This document shows positions 1 to 9,629 of a stretch of 64,000 nucleotides of DNA, piece by piece (the stretch's first letter is position 1; the number at the start of each line of letters is the position of its first letter). A program made the translations under genes and the position numbers. The notes under the pieces are model-generated. The model was given only the letters and a program-made list of their open reading frames with translations, did no database searches and was not told the origin of the DNA. This DNA is from Sphingopyxis panaciterrae (GTDB lineage: Bacteria > Pseudomonadota > Alphaproteobacteria > Sphingomonadales > Sphingomonadaceae): assembly GCF_011762125.1 (NCBI RefSeq), contig NZ_JAASQN010000005.1, positions 186,001 to 250,000 on the forward strand. Reading direction: 5' to 3'.

Positions 1-204
1 CTTCCCTTCGCGGGTTATCCGCTGCTCGCAGCGCTCGCGCTGGTCGACCCGATCGTCCGGCGCGACGGGCAATTGTCGGTCGGGCGCAGCTTTCGGCGCG
101 CCGAATGGCAGGCGATGCTCGCCGAGGCGCTGCCCGAAAGCGCCGGCGAATGCCGGATTTTCCGCAGCTTTCCCTACCGGCTCTGCGTCGAGCGCATCCG
201 GTGA
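1..204 (+). CDS. C-terminal end of a methyltransferase-like protein (partial)
   Basis: The window opens inside a coding frame that runs to a TGA at 202-204 and encodes 67 residues ending CVERIR. The preceding part is outside the window, so the catalytic domain cannot be seen. The stop overlaps the GTG start of the FAD oxidoreductase (GTGA), so the two are translationally coupled. In sphingomonads a small methyltransferase often precedes this kind of oxidoreductase behind a type III polyketide synthase. The methyltransferase name rests on that context and is an inference. Confidence 0.5.
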   Translation, partial: LPFAGYPLLAALALVDPIVRRDGQLSVGRSFRRAEWQAMLAEALPESAGECRIFRSFPYRLCVERIR

Positions 205-1298
205 AAGACCCCGATGCGATCGTCATCGGCGCCGGGCCCGCAGGGGCCGCGGCGGCGATCGGCCTCGCCGGTGCCGGGGCGAAGACACTGCTGCTCGAGC
301 GCGCCCGCGAAACGGGCGACGCGCTGTGCGGCGGTTTTTTGAGCTGGCGGTCGCTCGCGCGGCTGGAAGCGCTCGGGATCGACCGCCCCGCGCTCGGCGG
401 GCAGCCGGTCAGGTGCGTGCGCCTGTTCGCGGGATCGCGGCGCAGCGAAACAGGGCTGCCGCACATGGCGATGGCGGTGTCGCGCCGCCGGCTCGATACC
501 ACCTTGCAGGCGGCCGCCGCAACGGCGGGAGCGACGCTTGAGCGCGGCATCCATGCGACCGCGATCGGCGACGGACGCGTGCAGACCCGCGATGGCGCCA
601 TGCTTGCCGCGCCGTCGCTGTTCCTCGCGTCGGGCAAGCACGGCTTTCGCGGCTTCCCGCGCGAACCCGCGCCATGGCAGCGGCGCGACCCGGTGATCGG
701 GCTGCGGCTGCGGCTTCCCGCCCACCCCGCGCTCGCCCGGCTGATCGGCGATGCGGTCGAGCTGCACCTGTTCGACCGCGGCTATGCCGGGCTGGTGCGG
801 CAGGAGGACGGCAGCGGCAACCTGTGCCTCGCGGTCCACAAGTCGCGGCTCGACGAAGCCGGGGGCCACCCCGCCGCGCTGCTCGGCGCGCTCGGCGACG
901 CGCTGCCGGCGCTCGGCGAGCGGCTTGCTTATGCCGAGTGGACACAGGGCGTCGATGCGATCGGTCATGTCCCCTATGGCTGGCGCACCGCCGAGACCGC
1001 GCCGGGGCTGTTCCGCCTCGGCGACCAGGCGGGGGTGATCCCAAGCCTTGCCGGCGAGGGCATGGGGCTCGCCGTCGCGAGCGCCGAGGCGGCGGTGGCG
1101 GCATGGCGGCGCGGCGGCCCTGGTGCAGCACCGGATTTTCAGGAGCGGCTGGCAAGGCGCATGGCGCGGCCTTTTGCGCTCGCGAATCTGGTCTGGCGGC
1201 TCGGCGAAAATGCAGGCCTTGCCGGCGGCTTGACGTCGCTTGCCGCCGCCTTGCCTTCGATGGTCCGTTTGGTGTCGCGAGCAACGCGCGTCAATTGA
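201..1298 (+). CDS. FAD-dependent oxidoreductase (geranylgeranyl-reductase/PHBH-like flavoprotein)
   Basis: A 365-residue flavoprotein. The N-terminus carries the Rossmann FAD motif GAGPAGAAAA about ten residues in, followed by an acidic strand end (LLLER). A second FAD-binding segment near residue 270 reads LFRLGDQAGVIPSLAGEGMG, the GD motif of class A flavin monooxygenases and geranylgeranyl reductases. The open frame extends upstream to 105, but the extra N-terminus is Arg-rich and lies over the preceding gene. GTG at 201, overlapping that gene's stop and just ahead of the FAD motif, is the better start. The gene is probably the last of an operon with the upstream methyltransferase. Substrate unknown; in related clusters such enzymes modify polyketide quinone or lipid products. 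Confidence 0.8.
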   Translation: MKDPDAIVIGAGPAGAAAAIGLAGAGAKTLLLERARETGDALCGGFLSWRSLARLEALGIDRPALGGQPVRCVRLFAGSRRSETGLPHMAMAVSRRRLDTTLQAAAATAGATLERGIHATAIGDGRVQTRDGAMLAAPSLFLASGKHGFRGFPREPAPWQRRDPVIGLRLRLPAHPALARLIGDAVELHLFDRGYAGLVRQEDGSGNLCLAVHKSRLDEAGGHPAALLGALGDALPALGERLAYAEWTQGVDAIGHVPYGWRTAETAPGLFRLGDQAGVIPSLAGEGMGLAVASAEAAVAAWRRGGPGAAPDFQERLARRMARPFALANLVWRLGENAGLAGGLTSLAAALPSMVRLVSRATRVN

Positions 1299-1309
1299 GC
1301 TGAGAAAAT

Positions 1310-1440
1310 TTCACGCGAAGACGCGAAGAAGACCTGTTTACCGCGAAGCGGCCTTTATTCCAGCATTGCGTTCGCCGCATCGTCGAAGGGAAAAGCGGGC
1401 CTATCGGCCCGCGCCAACGTCTGCGCGTCTTCGCGTGAAC
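1310..1440. repeat. Long inverted repeat with CGCGAAGACGCGAAG arms
   Basis: The left arm at about 1310-1329 reads TTCACGCGAAGACGCGAAGA, and its near reverse complement occurs at about 1422-1439. The arms are separated by about 90 bases without a convincing gene. It occupies the gap between the oxidoreductase and msrB. It could be a small mobile or REP-like element or a structured transcript end. Confidence 0.6.
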
Positions 1441-1561
1441 CCTATCCCCTTCTCGATTCTCCGCACGAAATCCATGACGCGCAACGGTCCGTCCCAAGGG
1501 GCTTGTCGCGACCGGGCCGCGCGCCGATATAAGACCCGACGCGACCTGGAGGAGCCTCCCC

Positions 1562-1969
<408 letters not shown>

Positions 1970-2038
1970 ACGCCTTCGCCGGGGGGCTGACGATCAAGGG
2001 CCGCTGACAGGGCGCGGCGAGGGAAGGAAAACAACGCT

Positions 2039-4261
2039 TTGCGCCGCGAACGACAGCAGGCATCGTCAGGTAAGTCATCATCGTCCGGCAAAAGCGGCGG
2101 GTCGTCACCGAAGGGCGAGCCGGTGCGCTGGCGCGTCTGGCTGCGCCGCTTGTTCCGCTGGGGCCTCGGCCTTGCGGTCGTCGGCGCGGTGGCGGCGGCG
2201 GTCGCGGTCGGCATCGCGGTGCAGCGCATTCCGAGCTTCGAGGAATTGAAGAAGTCGCCGGCCGGCCAGACGATCCGCATCCACGCCGCCGACGGCACCG
2301 TCTTCCTGTCGCTCGGCCCCAATTACGGCCGCTGGCTGACCCTGCGCGAAACCCCGCAGGTGATGCAGGACGCGATGGTCGCGGTCGAGGACCGGCGTTT
2401 CCGCTACCACCCCGGGCTCGACCCTGTCGGCATGACGCGCGCCGCGGCATTTGCGGTCCAGCATTATGGCAGCGGGCGGCGCATGCAGGGCGCGTCGACG
2501 ATCACCCAGCAGCTGGCGCGCAACATCTTCCTGTCGAACAGCTATACCTGGACGCGCAAGATGCGCGAAATGGTCCTCGCGCTCGCGCTCGAATGGAAAT
2601 TCTCGAAGGACGAGCTGCTCGAACTCTATCTGAACAAAGTTTATTTCGGCGGCGGCAGCTATGGCATCGACGCCGCGTCGCGGCGCTTTTTCGGGCATAG
2701 CGCCACCGAAATGTCGCTGTCCGAGGCGGCGGTCGTCGCCGGGCTGGTCAAGGCGCCGTCGCGCTATTCGCCGACCGCCGACGCACAGGCGGCGCTGGGC
2801 CGCGCCGGGGTCGTGCTGGGCGTGATGGTCGACGCGGGCGTGATCACCCAGGCGCAGGCCGACGGCGCCAAGCCCGCCGACGTCCAGATGGCGGCGGAAA
2901 CCGGGCAGAACAGCGCGCGCTACTTCACCGACTGGGCGCTGCCGCAGCTCGACATGCTGATCGACGAAGGCAGCGAGGCGCTCGACGTCTATACGACGAT
3001 CGACCTTGGCATGCAGCGCGCGGCGACGGCGTCGATCCAGGCCAATGTGCCCAAGGGCGTGCAGGGTGCGCTGGTCGCGCTCGATCGCGACGGCGCGGTG
3101 CGCGCCATGATCGGCGGCACCGACTATGTCACCTCGAACTATAATCGCGCGACGCAGGCGGTACGCCAGCCGGGCTCGGCGTGGAAGCTGTTCGTCTATA
3201 TGGCCGCGCTCGAAGCCGGCCATAAGGTCGACGACGAAGTGGTCGACGAGCCCGTGACGATCAACGGCTGGAGCCCGCGCAATTCGTCGGGGCGCTTTTC
3301 GGGCGCGATCACGGTGCGCACCGCCTTTGCCTATTCGGTCAACACCGTCGCGGCGAAGCTTGGCGACGAGGTCGGCTTTTCGGCGGTCGCCAACATGGCG
3401 CGGCGCTTCGGCATCACGACCCCGGTCAACACCCACCCGTCGATGGTGCTCGGCAGCGCCGAGGTGCGCGCGATCGACATGACCGCCGCCTTTGCCGCGG
3501 TGGCGCGGGGGGGCGTTTCGGTACAACCCTATGGCATCACCAAGGTGACCACCGCCGACGGACGGCTGCTCTACCAGCGCCCCGCCGAGCGCGGGCAGGT
3601 GCTGGTCGATCATTGGGTCGCGGCGGGGATCACCGACCTTCTCCAGACCGCGGTCAACACCGGTACCGGCAAGGCGGCACAGATCGGCCGTCCCGTCGCG
3701 GGCAAGACCGGGACGACGTCGAGCAACAAGGACGGCTGGTTTTTGGGCTTTTCGAGCGGGCTCACCACCGGCGTGTGGATGGGCCGCGACGACGCGAAGC
3801 CGGTCGGCGGGCTGCAGGGCGGCCGCGCGCCGGCGAAAGCCTTTGCCGATTTCATGCGCGTCGCGGTGGCGCGGCGCCCGGTCGAGGCATTCGACACCGA
3901 GGTCAAGCTGCCCGAATGGCAGCTCGAGGAAGAGGATGACGCCTATTTCGGTGCCCCCGACGAAGGCGGCGGCGGCGGGCTGACCGACGAGAATGGCATG
4001 CCGATCGAGCTGCCCTATGACAGCCGCCCGCCCGAAGGCGACGCGCCGCAAGTGCCGCCGCCGGCCCAGGCGCAGCCGCAGAGCGACGGCCCGGTGCTCA
4101 ACCAGCAATGGATCGAGGAACAGACCGGGCGGCGCCCGCCATCCGAAGCGGGTGCGGCACCGAAAGCCGGGCCGCAGGCGAAATCACCCGCCGCGCCCAA
4201 GGTCATGCCGCCGGTGGTGAAAGCGCCGCCGCGCGAACCGGCGCGGGCCGACGGCAACTAG
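2039..4261 (+). CDS. Class A penicillin-binding protein (PBP1A family)
   Basis: A 740-residue bifunctional peptidoglycan synthase anchored in the inner membrane. After a Ser/Lys-rich cytoplasmic tail there is one membrane helix at about 42-60. The glycosyltransferase (GT51) domain shows EDRRFRYHPG with catalytic E117, then GASTITQQLARN at 151-162 and the ELYLNKVYFGG segment. The transpeptidase domain has all three motifs: S380-A-W-K383, SVN at 433-435 and KTG at 556-558. The last 100 residues are acidic and proline-rich, a low-complexity tail. The TTG start at 2039 is chosen because GGAAGG lies 11 bases before it and no better start precedes the membrane helix. The gene stands alone. Confidence 0.92.
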   Translation: MRRERQQASSGKSSSSGKSGGSSPKGEPVRWRVWLRRLFRWGLGLAVVGAVAAAVAVGIAVQRIPSFEELKKSPAGQTIRIHAADGTVFLSLGPNYGRWLTLRETPQVMQDAMVAVEDRRFRYHPGLDPVGMTRAAAFAVQHYGSGRRMQGASTITQQLARNIFLSNSYTWTRKMREMVLALALEWKFSKDELLELYLNKVYFGGGSYGIDAASRRFFGHSATEMSLSEAAVVAGLVKAPSRYSPTADAQAALGRAGVVLGVMVDAGVITQAQADGAKPADVQMAAETGQNSARYFTDWALPQLDMLIDEGSEALDVYTTIDLGMQRAATASIQANVPKGVQGALVALDRDGAVRAMIGGTDYVTSNYNRATQAVRQPGSAWKLFVYMAALEAGHKVDDEVVDEPVTINGWSPRNSSGRFSGAITVRTAFAYSVNTVAAKLGDEVGFSAVANMARRFGITTPVNTHPSMVLGSAEVRAIDMTAAFAAVARGGVSVQPYGITKVTTADGRLLYQRPAERGQVLVDHWVAAGITDLLQTAVNTGTGKAAQIGRPVAGKTGTTSSNKDGWFLGFSSGLTTGVWMGRDDAKPVGGLQGGRAPAKAFADFMRVAVARRPVEAFDTEVKLPEWQLEEEDDAYFGAPDEGGGGGLTDENGMPIELPYDSRPPEGDAPQVPPPAQAQPQSDGPVLNQQWIEEQTGRRPPSEAGAAPKAGPQAKSPAAPKVMPPVVKAPPREPARADGN

Positions 4262-4326
4262 GGCGCTGGGAGCTTAGGGAGAGCGGCAGCTTTGGGGTGG
4301 GGAGCGGACGTTTGCCCTCCTGGTCT

Positions 4327-4423
4327 CGTCATCCCGGGCTTGACCCGGGATCCCGCTTTTTTTTGCGCACCGGCAGTTTTCGACATCAAGCGGGAACCCC
4401 GGATCAAGTCCGGGGTGACGATG
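4327..4423. repeat. Dispersed palindromic repeat, copy A
   Basis: The element begins GTCATCCCGGGCTTGACCC and continues with a run of eight T. It ends with the imperfect reverse complement, finishing GTCCGGGGTGACG. Copies occur at 7050-7144 (same orientation) and 18448-18563 (opposite orientation). It sits in the gap after the penicillin-binding protein and could act as a transcript end in both directions. Confidence 0.8.
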
Positions 4424-4471
4424 ACGGAGAGGGCCTCTACCGCCCAAAACCCGCCACCCCTTACCCAGGCA

Positions 4472-5203
4472 TCAATCCGTAAACCGGTACCGGTGCAGCC
4501 CGCGCCCTTCGCGGCGCAGCCAGCCGCGCGCCGCGGCGACGTCGCCGTCGTGCAGCGCGTCGACCAGCGCGTGGAAATCGGGGCCATGGTCCATGTGGCG
4601 CAGATGCGCGACCTCATGCGCGACGGTCGCGCGGCGGACGAAAGCGGGCGCCATCACCAGCCGCCAGCTGTAGCGGAGGTCGCCGGTGGCGGTGCAGCTG
4701 CCCCAGCGGCTGCGCGGATCGCCGACCCCGACGCGGCCCATGGCCAGCCCCGCCCGCGCCGCGACCTCGCGGCTTTCCTGTTCCATCAGCGTCAGCGCCT
4801 CGGCTTTCAGCCAGCGCTCGATACGCCGCCCGACGGTCTCTGCGGGGCCGCCAAGGCTGAGCGCGTCACCCGCGAGCCGCACCGTGCGCGGCGCCGACGG
4901 CGACCAGTCGACGCGGCGATCGATACCGAAGACGGGGACCGCAGCCCCGGGCCCGACCAGCACCGGGAGCACCGCCTTGCCGACCTGTTCGGCGAGCCAG
5001 GCCTGCTGCTCGCTTGCCCATTTGAGCGCGCGCGAGGCATTGGCGCGGCGCGGCAGGGTGAGGCGCAGTTCGCCGCGCGGCGCGTCGAACACGAGCCGGT
5101 AGCGCCGCGACTGGGCATGGTGGACGAGGCGGACCGGCCAGGCCTGATCCCCCACCCAGATATGCGGGCCCTCCGCCCGCAGGTCAGACGACGCGTTCGA
5201 CAA
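4472..5203 (-). CDS. YgjP-like (DUF45/SprT-type) metallopeptidase
   Basis: About 243 residues. The C-terminal half carries the zinc motif HEVAHLRHMDHGPDF (HExxH with a downstream His) and the family signature RWGSCTATGDLRYSWRL, which define the YgjP/DUF45 metallopeptidases. The substrate is unknown. The frame is open up to 5281, but most of that extension lies over the preceding gene. TTG 5203 is tentatively chosen; CTG 5182 or GTG 5155 are alternatives. It overlaps the 3' end of the UPF0260 gene and is the last gene of a minus-strand group with that gene and the SCO1-like gene. Confidence 0.85.
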   Translation of the reverse strand: MSNASSDLRAEGPHIWVGDQAWPVRLVHHAQSRRYRLVFDAPRGELRLTLPRRANASRALKWASEQQAWLAEQVGKAVLPVLVGPGAAVPVFGIDRRVDWSPSAPRTVRLAGDALSLGGPAETVGRRIERWLKAEALTLMEQESREVAARAGLAMGRVGVGDPRSRWGSCTATGDLRYSWRLVMAPAFVRRATVAHEVAHLRHMDHGPDFHALVDALHDGDVAAARGWLRREGRGLHRYRFTD

Positions 5204-5645
5204 GATGATTCTCGAGCGGTCCGGCCATATCTTCGCCCACCGTCCAGCCGACGATCGACTGGCCGGCGCGGTGCACCGCATCGCGGTCGCCGCAGACCAG
5301 ATAATGCCAGCCGGGCAGGGGCTCGCCTTCGGCCCGCAGCCGGTAAGCGCAGGTTTGCGGCAGCCATTCGATATCGGCGACCTTGGCCTTGGTCAGCGTC
5401 AGGCAATCGGGAACATGGCGGCGGCGATGCTTGTAATCGCCGCACCGCGCGGTCGACAGGTCGAGCAGGCGGCACGCGACGTTGGTCGGATAGATGCGGC
5501 CCGTGTCCTCATCCTCCAGCTTGTGCAGACAGCATTTGCCGCACCCGTCGCAAAGGGCTTCCCATTGGCCGGCGTCGAGGCTGGCAAGCGGCGCTTCCCA
5601 GAAGGGGCGCGTCGATGCCGCCCCCGCCATCGCTATTTGATCCAT
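5184..5645 (-). CDS. UPF0260/YcgN-type cysteine-cluster protein
   Basis: A 153-residue protein rich in conserved cysteines. It has CDGCGKCCLHK near residue 32, then CRLLDLSTARCGDY, a further CLTL and TCAYR, and ends with a GWTVGEDMAGPLENHLVE segment typical of UPF0260 proteins. The CxxCxxCC pattern is related to YkgJ zinc/iron-chelating proteins. The molecular role is unknown. The start overlaps the end of the SCO1-like gene and its stop overlaps the metallopeptidase gene, so the three are probably co-transcribed. Confidence 0.88.
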   Translation of the reverse strand: MDQIAMAGAASTRPFWEAPLASLDAGQWEALCDGCGKCCLHKLEDEDTGRIYPTNVACRLLDLSTARCGDYKHRRRHVPDCLTLTKAKVADIEWLPQTCAYRLRAEGEPLPGWHYLVCGDRDAVHRAGQSIVGWTVGEDMAGPLENHLVERVV

Positions 5646-6280
5646 TTCGCCAGCTCGGCGGCGACCTTGCCGGGCGCGCCTTCGTCGGGATCGGTCGATG
5701 GATCGTCGAGCGGCAGCAGCGCGATCGGCTTGCCGTCGGGACCCATCAGGAACGCGAGCTGGCTATGCGCCATCAGATAGCGGTCGGGAGCCGACCCCTC
5801 GACCTTGTTGTAGGTGACGACATAGGCCTTGGCGACCGCCGCGATCTGGTCCGGCGTGCCGGTGAGCCCGAGCAGGCGCGGGTGATAGCGGCTGACGAAC
5901 GGCTTCAGCGCCTCGGGCGTATCGCGCGCGGGATCGACGGTGATGAAAAGCGGGACGATTTTCGCGCCGCGCGCGCCATCGGCCTTTTCGAATTGCGCGA
6001 GGCCGCGCATCAGCTTTTGCAGGTCGACCGGGCAGATGTCGGGACAGAAGCTGTAGCCGAAATAGACCAGACGGTATTTTCCGGCGAAATCCCCATCGCT
6101 GACCGTCCGCCCATTCTGGTCGGTCAGCGTGAACGGACCGCCGATCCGCGCCCCTTCGAGCGGCGGCCTCGCGGGCGCCGGCTGCGAGGCGGGTCCGCCG
6201 CATCCGGCAAGCGTTGCAGTAAAGATCAGCAACAGGCTTGAACGGACAAGCTTTCGTCCCATGTTTGCGATATTCATCAT
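5633..6280 (-). CDS. SCO1/SenC-family copper chaperone lipoprotein
   Basis: A 215-residue thioredoxin-fold protein with an N-terminal lipoprotein signal (lipobox LAGC). The copper-binding motif is CPDICP near residue 78, and the distal histidine appears in LMAHSQLAF near residue 175. SCO proteins deliver copper to the CuA centre of cytochrome c oxidase in the periplasm. ATG at 6280 is followed by a second ATG; the methionine seven residues in could also serve. It heads the minus-strand group and is divergent from the ankyrin gene. Confidence 0.92.
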   Translation of the reverse strand: MMNIANMGRKLVRSSLLLIFTATLAGCGGPASQPAPARPPLEGARIGGPFTLTDQNGRTVSDGDFAGKYRLVYFGYSFCPDICPVDLQKLMRGLAQFEKADGARGAKIVPLFITVDPARDTPEALKPFVSRYHPRLLGLTGTPDQIAAVAKAYVVTYNKVEGSAPDRYLMAHSQLAFLMGPDGKPIALLPLDDPSTDPDEGAPGKVAAELAKWIK

Positions 6281-6362
6281 GCGGCCAGCCTTGGTCGGCT
6301 AGCCGCTGAAAATCAACCTTTGTCGTCGCCTGTGCGACGTGCAGTGCCGGGGGTCGTCCACT

Positions 6363-6983
6363 ATGTTCCGACGCGCGAAATTTCGCTTTGCCGCTCCCTT
6401 GCTGATCGCCGCCGCCGCGGCCGGGGCGTTCGCCGCCTCGCCCGCGCACGCGCAGTTCCGCGGCGGCTTTGCCTTTCTGCAGGCGGTCGAAAGCCGCGAC
6501 GGGACCAAGGCGACCGACGCGCTTCAGGACGATGCGACGCTGATCAACACGCGCCACCCCGAACGCGGCGAGACCGCGCTGGCGATCGTCACCAAGCGGC
6601 GCGACATCAGCTGGATGCGCTTCCTGATCAGCAAGGGCGCCGACGCCTCGATCGCCGATCGCCAGGGGACGACGCCGCTGATGCACGCCGCGCTGCTCAA
6701 TTTCACCGATGGCGCCGAGGAGTTGCTCGACGACAAGGCGCCGGTCGACCAGGCCAATCGCCGCGGCGAGACCGCGCTGATCCTGGCGGTGCAGGCGAAA
6801 AACGCCGCGATGGTCCGCCTGCTCGTCAAGCGCGGCGCAAACCCGGACAAAGCCGATCATATCGCGGGCATGTCGGCGCGCGATTATGCCAAGCGCGACG
6901 ATCGCGGCGGAGCGCTGCTCGCGCTCCTCGATGCCAAGGACGGCCCTATGCGCGATATCGGACCGGTCTTCGGGCCGAAATAG
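6363..6983 (+). CDS. Secreted ankyrin-repeat protein
   Basis: A 206-residue protein starting with a classical signal peptide that ends SPAHAQ. About four ankyrin repeats follow: GETALAIVTKRRDISWMRFL, then GTTPLMHAALLNF, GETALILAVQAKNAAMVRLL and a final degenerate repeat with GMSARDYAKRDDRGG. The protein is probably periplasmic. Ankyrin repeats mediate protein contacts; no enzymatic domain is visible and the partner is unknown. ATG 6363 is preferred over the earlier start at 6339 because the signal peptide begins right after it. Confidence 0.85.
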   Translation: MFRRAKFRFAAPLLIAAAAAGAFAASPAHAQFRGGFAFLQAVESRDGTKATDALQDDATLINTRHPERGETALAIVTKRRDISWMRFLISKGADASIADRQGTTPLMHAALLNFTDGAEELLDDKAPVDQANRRGETALILAVQAKNAAMVRLLVKRGANPDKADHIAGMSARDYAKRDDRGGALLALLDAKDGPMRDIGPVFGPK

Positions 6984-7049
6984 GGCGCTTTCCGCATTCG
7001 GGTTCAATGCCGGTTTGGGGTGGATAGCGGGCTTCGCTTTCTACAGCTT

Positions 7050-7144
7050 CGTCATCCCGGGCTTGACCCGGGATCTCGCTTTTTTTGAGGCACGAGCAGT
7101 TTTCGAGGTCAAGCGGGACCCCGGAGCAAGTCCGGGGTGACGAA
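7050..7144. repeat. Dispersed palindromic repeat, copy B
   Basis: Same design and orientation as the copy at 4327-4423. A left arm GTCATCCCGGGCTTGACCC is followed by a run of seven T, a spacer with GAGCAGTTTTCGA, and a right arm ending TCCGGGGTGACG. It lies between the ankyrin gene and ribB. Confidence 0.8.
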
Positions 7145-7211
7145 GAAGGAATGGCAGCTTCCGGCCTAAAGCTGGCCATACCGATCGGGTTATCGCCAAC
7201 ATCATCCCGAC

Positions 7212-7249
7212 AATGTGAAACCCCAATTGACAATCACATTACAGTGTGA
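7212..7249. promoter_or_regulatory. Putative ribB promoter with repeated TGTGA/TCACA boxes
   Basis: AATGTGA at 7212-7218 and its exact inverse TCACATT at 7234-7240 flank a consensus -35 hexamer TTGACA at 7227-7232. A further TGTGA at 7245-7249 pairs with TCACA. ribB starts at 7262. The arrangement looks like an operator over a promoter. The regulator is unknown; the helix-turn-helix on RibB itself is one possibility. Confidence 0.5.
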
Positions 7250-7261
7250 GACATCGGCAGC

Positions 7262-8539
7262 ATGTCTACGCAACTCATCGACCGCATCCGCGGCATCGTC
7301 GACGACGGGGCCATGTCCCGTTCGGGTCTCGCTCGCGCCGCGGGGCTTCACGCCAACAGCCTGCGCGATCTCGATTCGCCCGGCTGGAACCCCACTGCCG
7401 AGACGCTGCGCAAGCTCGAAAACTGGCTGGCGAACGGCAGCGACCTGTCGCCGATGGCGACGCCCGAAGAGATTATCGCCGAGGCGCGCAATGGCCGCAT
7501 GTTCATCCTCGTCGACGACGAGGATCGCGAGAATGAGGGCGACCTGGTCATCCCGGCGCAAATGGCGACCCCCGACGCGGTCAATTTCATGGCGACCCAC
7601 GGCCGCGGGCTGATCTGCCTGACCCTGACCAAGGCACGCGTCGACCAGCTCGGCCTCGAACTGATGAGCCGCAACAACGGGACCCGCCACGAAACCGCCT
7701 TCACCACCTCGGTCGAGGCGCGCGAAGGCGTCACCACCGGCATTTCGGCCGCCGACCGCGCACGCACCGTGTCGGTCGCGATCGACGCGTCGAAGGGCCG
7801 CGACGACATCGTCACCCCCGGCCATGTCTTTCCGCTGATCGCGCGCGATGGCGGCGTGCTCGTCCGCGCCGGCCATACCGAGGCATCGGTCGACATCGCA
7901 CGGCTCGCCGGGCTCAACCCGTCGGGCGTGATCTGCGAGATCATGAACGACGACGGGTCGATGGCGCGGCTCGACGACCTGGTTCCCTTCGCGCGGCGCC
8001 ATGGCCTCAAGATCGGAACGATCGCCGACCTGATCGCCTATCGCCACCGCAACGACCGGCTGGTCGAATGCGTGTCCGACGAGCCGTTCGAATCGGATTA
8101 TGGCGGCGACTGGCGGCTGAAATCCTATCGCAACAAGATCGACGGCAGCATCAATATGGTGCTCCAGAAGGGTGCGGTCGATCCCGAGGGCGTGACGCTG
8201 GTGCGCATGCACCCGGTGTCGCTGCTCGACGACCTGATGGGCCGCCCCGGCGCGCGCAAGCGCCGCCTCCAGCGTTCGATGGACGCGATCGGCGAAGCGG
8301 GGGCGGGGGTGATCGTGATGCTGATGCGCCCGCTGCCCGGATCGGCCGAGGCCGACGCGACCCCGCCGCCGAGCGGCGGCATGGACCTGCGCACCTATGG
8401 CATCGGCGCCCAGATCCTCGCCGACCTTGGCGTCCATGCGATGGAATTGTTGACGCCAACGCACAATAATCTCGTCGGTCTCGAAGGTTATGGCCTGTCG
8501 GTCGTCGGCGAACGTTCGATCCCCGGGGAGATCGCATAA
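7262..8539 (+). CDS. ribB: 3,4-dihydroxy-2-butanone 4-phosphate synthase with N-terminal HTH and degenerate GCH II domain
   Basis: A 425-residue fusion of three parts. Residues 1-60 resemble a Cro/XRE helix-turn-helix ([20 protein letters not shown]). Residues about 70-270 are the DHBP synthase, which converts ribulose 5-phosphate to the four-carbon riboflavin precursor; [17 protein letters not shown] and [14 protein letters not shown] are present. The C-terminal third has the shape of GTP cyclohydrolase II, but the zinc-cysteine segment of that enzyme is missing ([20 protein letters not shown] stands there instead). So it probably lacks cyclohydrolase activity, as in the RibBX-type variants known in Proteobacteria. 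The stop overlaps the ribH start. Confidence 0.92.
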   Translation: MSTQLIDRIRGIVDDGAMSRSGLARAAGLHANSLRDLDSPGWNPTAETLRKLENWLANGSDLSPMATPEEIIAEARNGRMFILVDDEDRENEGDLVIPAQMATPDAVNFMATHGRGLICLTLTKARVDQLGLELMSRNNGTRHETAFTTSVEAREGVTTGISAADRARTVSVAIDASKGRDDIVTPGHVFPLIARDGGVLVRAGHTEASVDIARLAGLNPSGVICEIMNDDGSMARLDDLVPFARRHGLKIGTIADLIAYRHRNDRLVECVSDEPFESDYGGDWRLKSYRNKIDGSINMVLQKGAVDPEGVTLVRMHPVSLLDDLMGRPGARKRRLQRSMDAIGEAGAGVIVMLMRPLPGSAEADATPPPSGGMDLRTYGIGAQILADLGVHAMELLTPTHNNLVGLEGYGLSVVGERSIPGEIA

Positions 8540-8964
8540 TGGCGCATGTTCTGATCGTCGAAGCCCGTTTCTATTCGCACCTCAACGACATGCTGGTCGA
8601 CGGGGTGCGGAGCGCGCTGGAAGCCGAAGGGCATAGCCATGAGACGGTGGCCGTCCCCGGCGCGCTCGAGGTTCCGGCGGCGATTTCTCTCGCCGCCGAT
8701 AGCGGGCGCTATGATGCCTATGTCGCGCTCGGCGTCGTGATTCGCGGCGAAACCTATCATTTCGAAGTCGTGTCGAACGAAAGCGCGCGCGGCATCATGG
8801 CGCTGACGCTCGACGGGCTGGCGATCGGCAACGGCATTTTGACGGTCGAGAATGAAGAACAGGCGCTTGCGCGCGCCGACAAGACGCGCAAGGATAAGGG
8901 CGGCGAAGCGGCGAAGGCCGCGCTCGCGATGCTGGCCCTCAAGGAGCAGTTCGGTATTGGTTGA
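8539..8964 (+). CDS. ribH: 6,7-dimethyl-8-ribityllumazine synthase
   Basis: A 141-residue enzyme of the penultimate riboflavin step. It condenses the RibB product with the ribitylaminopyrimidine. Visible family features are the N-terminal VEARFY substrate-binding segment, [11 protein letters not shown] and the catalytic-loop motif [18 protein letters not shown]. Length is normal. Its ATG shares one base with the ribB stop (TAATG), indicating translational coupling. Riboflavin synthase and RibD are encoded separately at 16-17.7 kb on the other strand. Confidence 0.95.
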   Translation: MAHVLIVEARFYSHLNDMLVDGVRSALEAEGHSHETVAVPGALEVPAAISLAADSGRYDAYVALGVVIRGETYHFEVVSNESARGIMALTLDGLAIGNGILTVENEEQALARADKTRKDKGGEAAKAALAMLALKEQFGIG

Positions 8965-9592
8965 TCGTCCGCCTCCCAGCCGCTTGTCCGTCGTCGAACG
9001 CGGCGGGCGGCTGGTGGTGATCGACAAGGAAACCGGCCAGACGCCGCTCAGCGCCGCCGAGCGGATGGCCGAGCATGACCGGCGCATGGGGAACGAACCG
9101 ATGCGTCCGGCACCGCGTCAGGCATCGCCCGAAGCGGCCAAACCGCCGGCGCCGGCCGAACCAGCAAAAGCCCCCGCGCCGCGCCCGCCGGCCCCGCGCG
9201 CGAGCGACCAGATGGGCGCCGCGGTCGCCCAGCTCAACGGCAAGCGGCCGTGGAAAGAGGCGAAAGTCCCGGCGGCGCCAGCACAGCCGGCCCGCATCCC
9301 GCAGCGCTCGCCGGCGCAGGCCGGCGGCGGCGTTCGCAAGACCGTCGTCACCGCCAAATGGTGGGATGCAAAGGGACCGCGCACAATCGAACTGGGACCC
9401 CGCGGCCAGCAGAAATTGAGCGGCGGGTTCCTCACCTTGTTCTTCGTCGCGATGATCGCTGCGATCATCGCGCTGATCGTCCAGCCGGTCGTGCTCTTTA
9501 TCGGCGCGTTCCTGCTGTTCCGGTTCGGCGGCAAGATCCTGGGCCCGATCGGCGCGGCCATCGCCGACAAGGCGTTGGCCGAGAAAGGCTAG
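8957..9592 (+). CDS. Uncharacterised membrane protein downstream of ribH
   Basis: A 211-residue protein that I do not recognise. The N-terminal half is Pro/Ala-rich and probably disordered. The C-terminal third holds one long or two short membrane helices ([20 protein letters not shown] and [14 protein letters not shown]). TTG 8957 is chosen because AAGGAG lies ten bases upstream inside ribH and because the frame overlaps the ribH stop by eight bases. Earlier in-frame codons lie deep inside ribH and encode only Arg-rich sequence. Position suggests co-expression with ribB-ribH, but nothing in the sequence links it to flavin metabolism. Confidence 0.7.
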   Translation: MVDRPPPSRLSVVERGGRLVVIDKETGQTPLSAAERMAEHDRRMGNEPMRPAPRQASPEAAKPPAPAEPAKAPAPRPPAPRASDQMGAAVAQLNGKRPWKEAKVPAAPAQPARIPQRSPAQAGGGVRKTVVTAKWWDAKGPRTIELGPRGQQKLSGGFLTLFFVAMIAAIIALIVQPVVLFIGAFLLFRFGGKILGPIGAAIADKALAEKG

Positions 9593-9629
9593 CGCCTGTC
9601 CTGCAAAGGCCGGGGCGACGCCTGAGAAA

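Noticed and set aside
2105..4108. A 667-residue open frame antisense to the penicillin-binding protein
   Set aside because: It is rich in Arg, His and Asp without domains and arises from the GC-rich codon pattern of the real gene on the other strand. Similar antisense frames over feoB, aminopeptidase P, catalase and GH3 were rejected for the same reason.
7145..7261. FMN riboswitch before ribB
   Set aside because: The short leader lacks the conserved RFN-element segments; only inverted repeats and a promoter-like hexamer are visible.
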